This document shows positions 5,873 through 6,453 of a stretch of 6,453 nt of DNA, piece after piece. A program made the position numbers and the translations under genes. Under the pieces are notes generated by a model. It had not been told where the DNA came from and ran no database searches. It worked only from the letters and a program-made list of their open reading frames with translations. The DNA comes from Candidatus Zixiibacteriota bacterium (GTDB taxonomy: Bacteria; Zixibacteria; MSB-5A5; GN15; FEB-12), in the NCBI GenBank assembly GCA_003641415.1, contig QNAG01000156.1, forward strand, positions 1 to 6,453. The letters are read 5' to 3'. Within the stretch, counting starts at the first letter, position 1, and every line of letters begins with the position of its first letter.

Positions 5873-6453
5873 ATGGCAAAGATAGAAGTGGTCGAGGTTG
5901 AGTCTGCTTTACAACTAAAGCAGTTTATTACCTATCCCAATCGTCTGTACAAAGATGACCCTAACTACGTCACTCCGCTCCTCTCTGAACGGTTGGAGTT
6001 TTTCAATCAAGAGAAAAACCCATTTTTCCATTCCGCACGCGTCAAGCTATTTTTAGCTATGGACGGTAAAGTTGTTACCGGACGTATCGCTACCTGCATA
6101 AATTTTAACCATAATGATTTTCACGCTGAGCAGGTTGGTTTCTTCGGTTTCTTTGATTGCCCCGATGACTATGAAATAGCATCAACGCTTCTGAAAGTCG
6201 CCATGATTACTATCAAGCGTGAAAAGATGGAAAAAATGCGCGGGCCGATGAATTTCTCAACCAATCACGAATGCGGATTTCTGGTTGAAGGTTTCGACAG
6301 TCCACCGACAGTGATGATGACCTACAACCATCCCTACTTACCACGTTTGGTGGAGAAGTTCGGCCTTAAGAAAGCTATGGACCTGGTTGCTTACAAGTTT
6401 ACCGATGATGTTCCCGTTTCTCCACGCATAGCGAGGGTCGTGGAGAAAATAAC
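5873..6453 (+). CDS. GNAT-like (YghO-type) putative N-acyltransferase, right end missing
   Basis: Only the first 193 residues are in the window and the frame is open at the edge. It resembles a widespread family of about 370-400 residues related to E. coli YghO and usually annotated as GNAT-like. Conserved blocks are YPNRLYKDDPNYVTPLL (21-37), NPFFHSA (49-55), GRIA (70-73), HAEQVGFFGFFDC (84-96), RGPMNFSTNHECGFLVEGFD (123-142) and MMTYNHPYLPRL (148-159), followed by a Lys-rich stretch. There is no signal peptide or membrane segment in the visible part, so it is probably cytoplasmic. It begins 11 bases after the serine palmitoyltransferase stop codon and has no clear ribosome binding site, so translational coupling is likely. 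From this position, and because my recollection is that bacterial ceramide synthase belongs to the acyl-CoA N-acyltransferase fold, I infer that it may N-acylate sphinganine or 3-ketosphinganine. Family membership is fairly secure; the substrate is not. Confidence 0.75.
   Translation, partial: MAKIEVVEVESALQLKQFITYPNRLYKDDPNYVTPLLSERLEFFNQEKNPFFHSARVKLFLAMDGKVVTGRIATCINFNHNDFHAEQVGFFGFFDCPDDYEIASTLLKVAMITIKREKMEKMRGPMNFSTNHECGFLVEGFDSPPTVMMTYNHPYLPRLVEKFGLKKAMDLVAYKFTDDVPVSPRIARVVEKI

Overview
The window reads as a piece of a chromosome from a Gram-negative, environmental bacterium. Base composition is moderate and all genes lie on the + strand. My best guess is the Fibrobacteres-Chlorobi-Bacteroidetes (FCB) side of the tree, possibly a Zixibacteria-like lineage. 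Three things point there: a Bacteroides-type serine palmitoyltransferase, a secreted protein whose C-terminal block resembles one I associate with such lineages, and a phosphoglucosamine mutase of the archaeal/PMM-like type. This placement is inference from protein resemblance only.

Layout: (1) Positions 1-129 are an A-rich leader holding a strong Shine-Dalgarno-like sequence at the very edge, an 8-bp inverted repeat and the ribosome binding site of the first gene. (2) 130-1167 encodes an exported, cysteine-containing protein of unknown function that seems to stop inside its last domain. (3) 1251-2609 and 2625-4451 are a tight two-gene unit, a GlmM-type phosphohexomutase and GlmS. (4) 4452-4601 is an intergenic region with a candidate promoter and a 9-bp direct repeat. 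(5) 4602-5861 encodes a serine palmitoyltransferase-type alpha-oxoamine synthase. It is followed after 11 bases by (6) a GNAT-like/YghO-like protein that runs off the right edge.

How the genes work together: GlmS makes glucosamine-6-phosphate from fructose-6-phosphate and glutamine, and the mutase converts it to glucosamine-1-phosphate, the precursor of UDP-GlcNAc for peptidoglycan and lipopolysaccharide. The serine palmitoyltransferase would condense serine with a fatty acyl thioester to 3-ketosphinganine, the first step of sphingolipid synthesis. The adjacent GNAT-like protein is a good candidate for an N-acyltransferase in the same pathway. The window is therefore mostly cell-envelope precursor synthesis. 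I see no RNA gene, CRISPR array, insertion sequence or phage gene. The most interesting signal is the serine palmitoyltransferase/acyltransferase pair, a possible minimal bacterial ceramide module.
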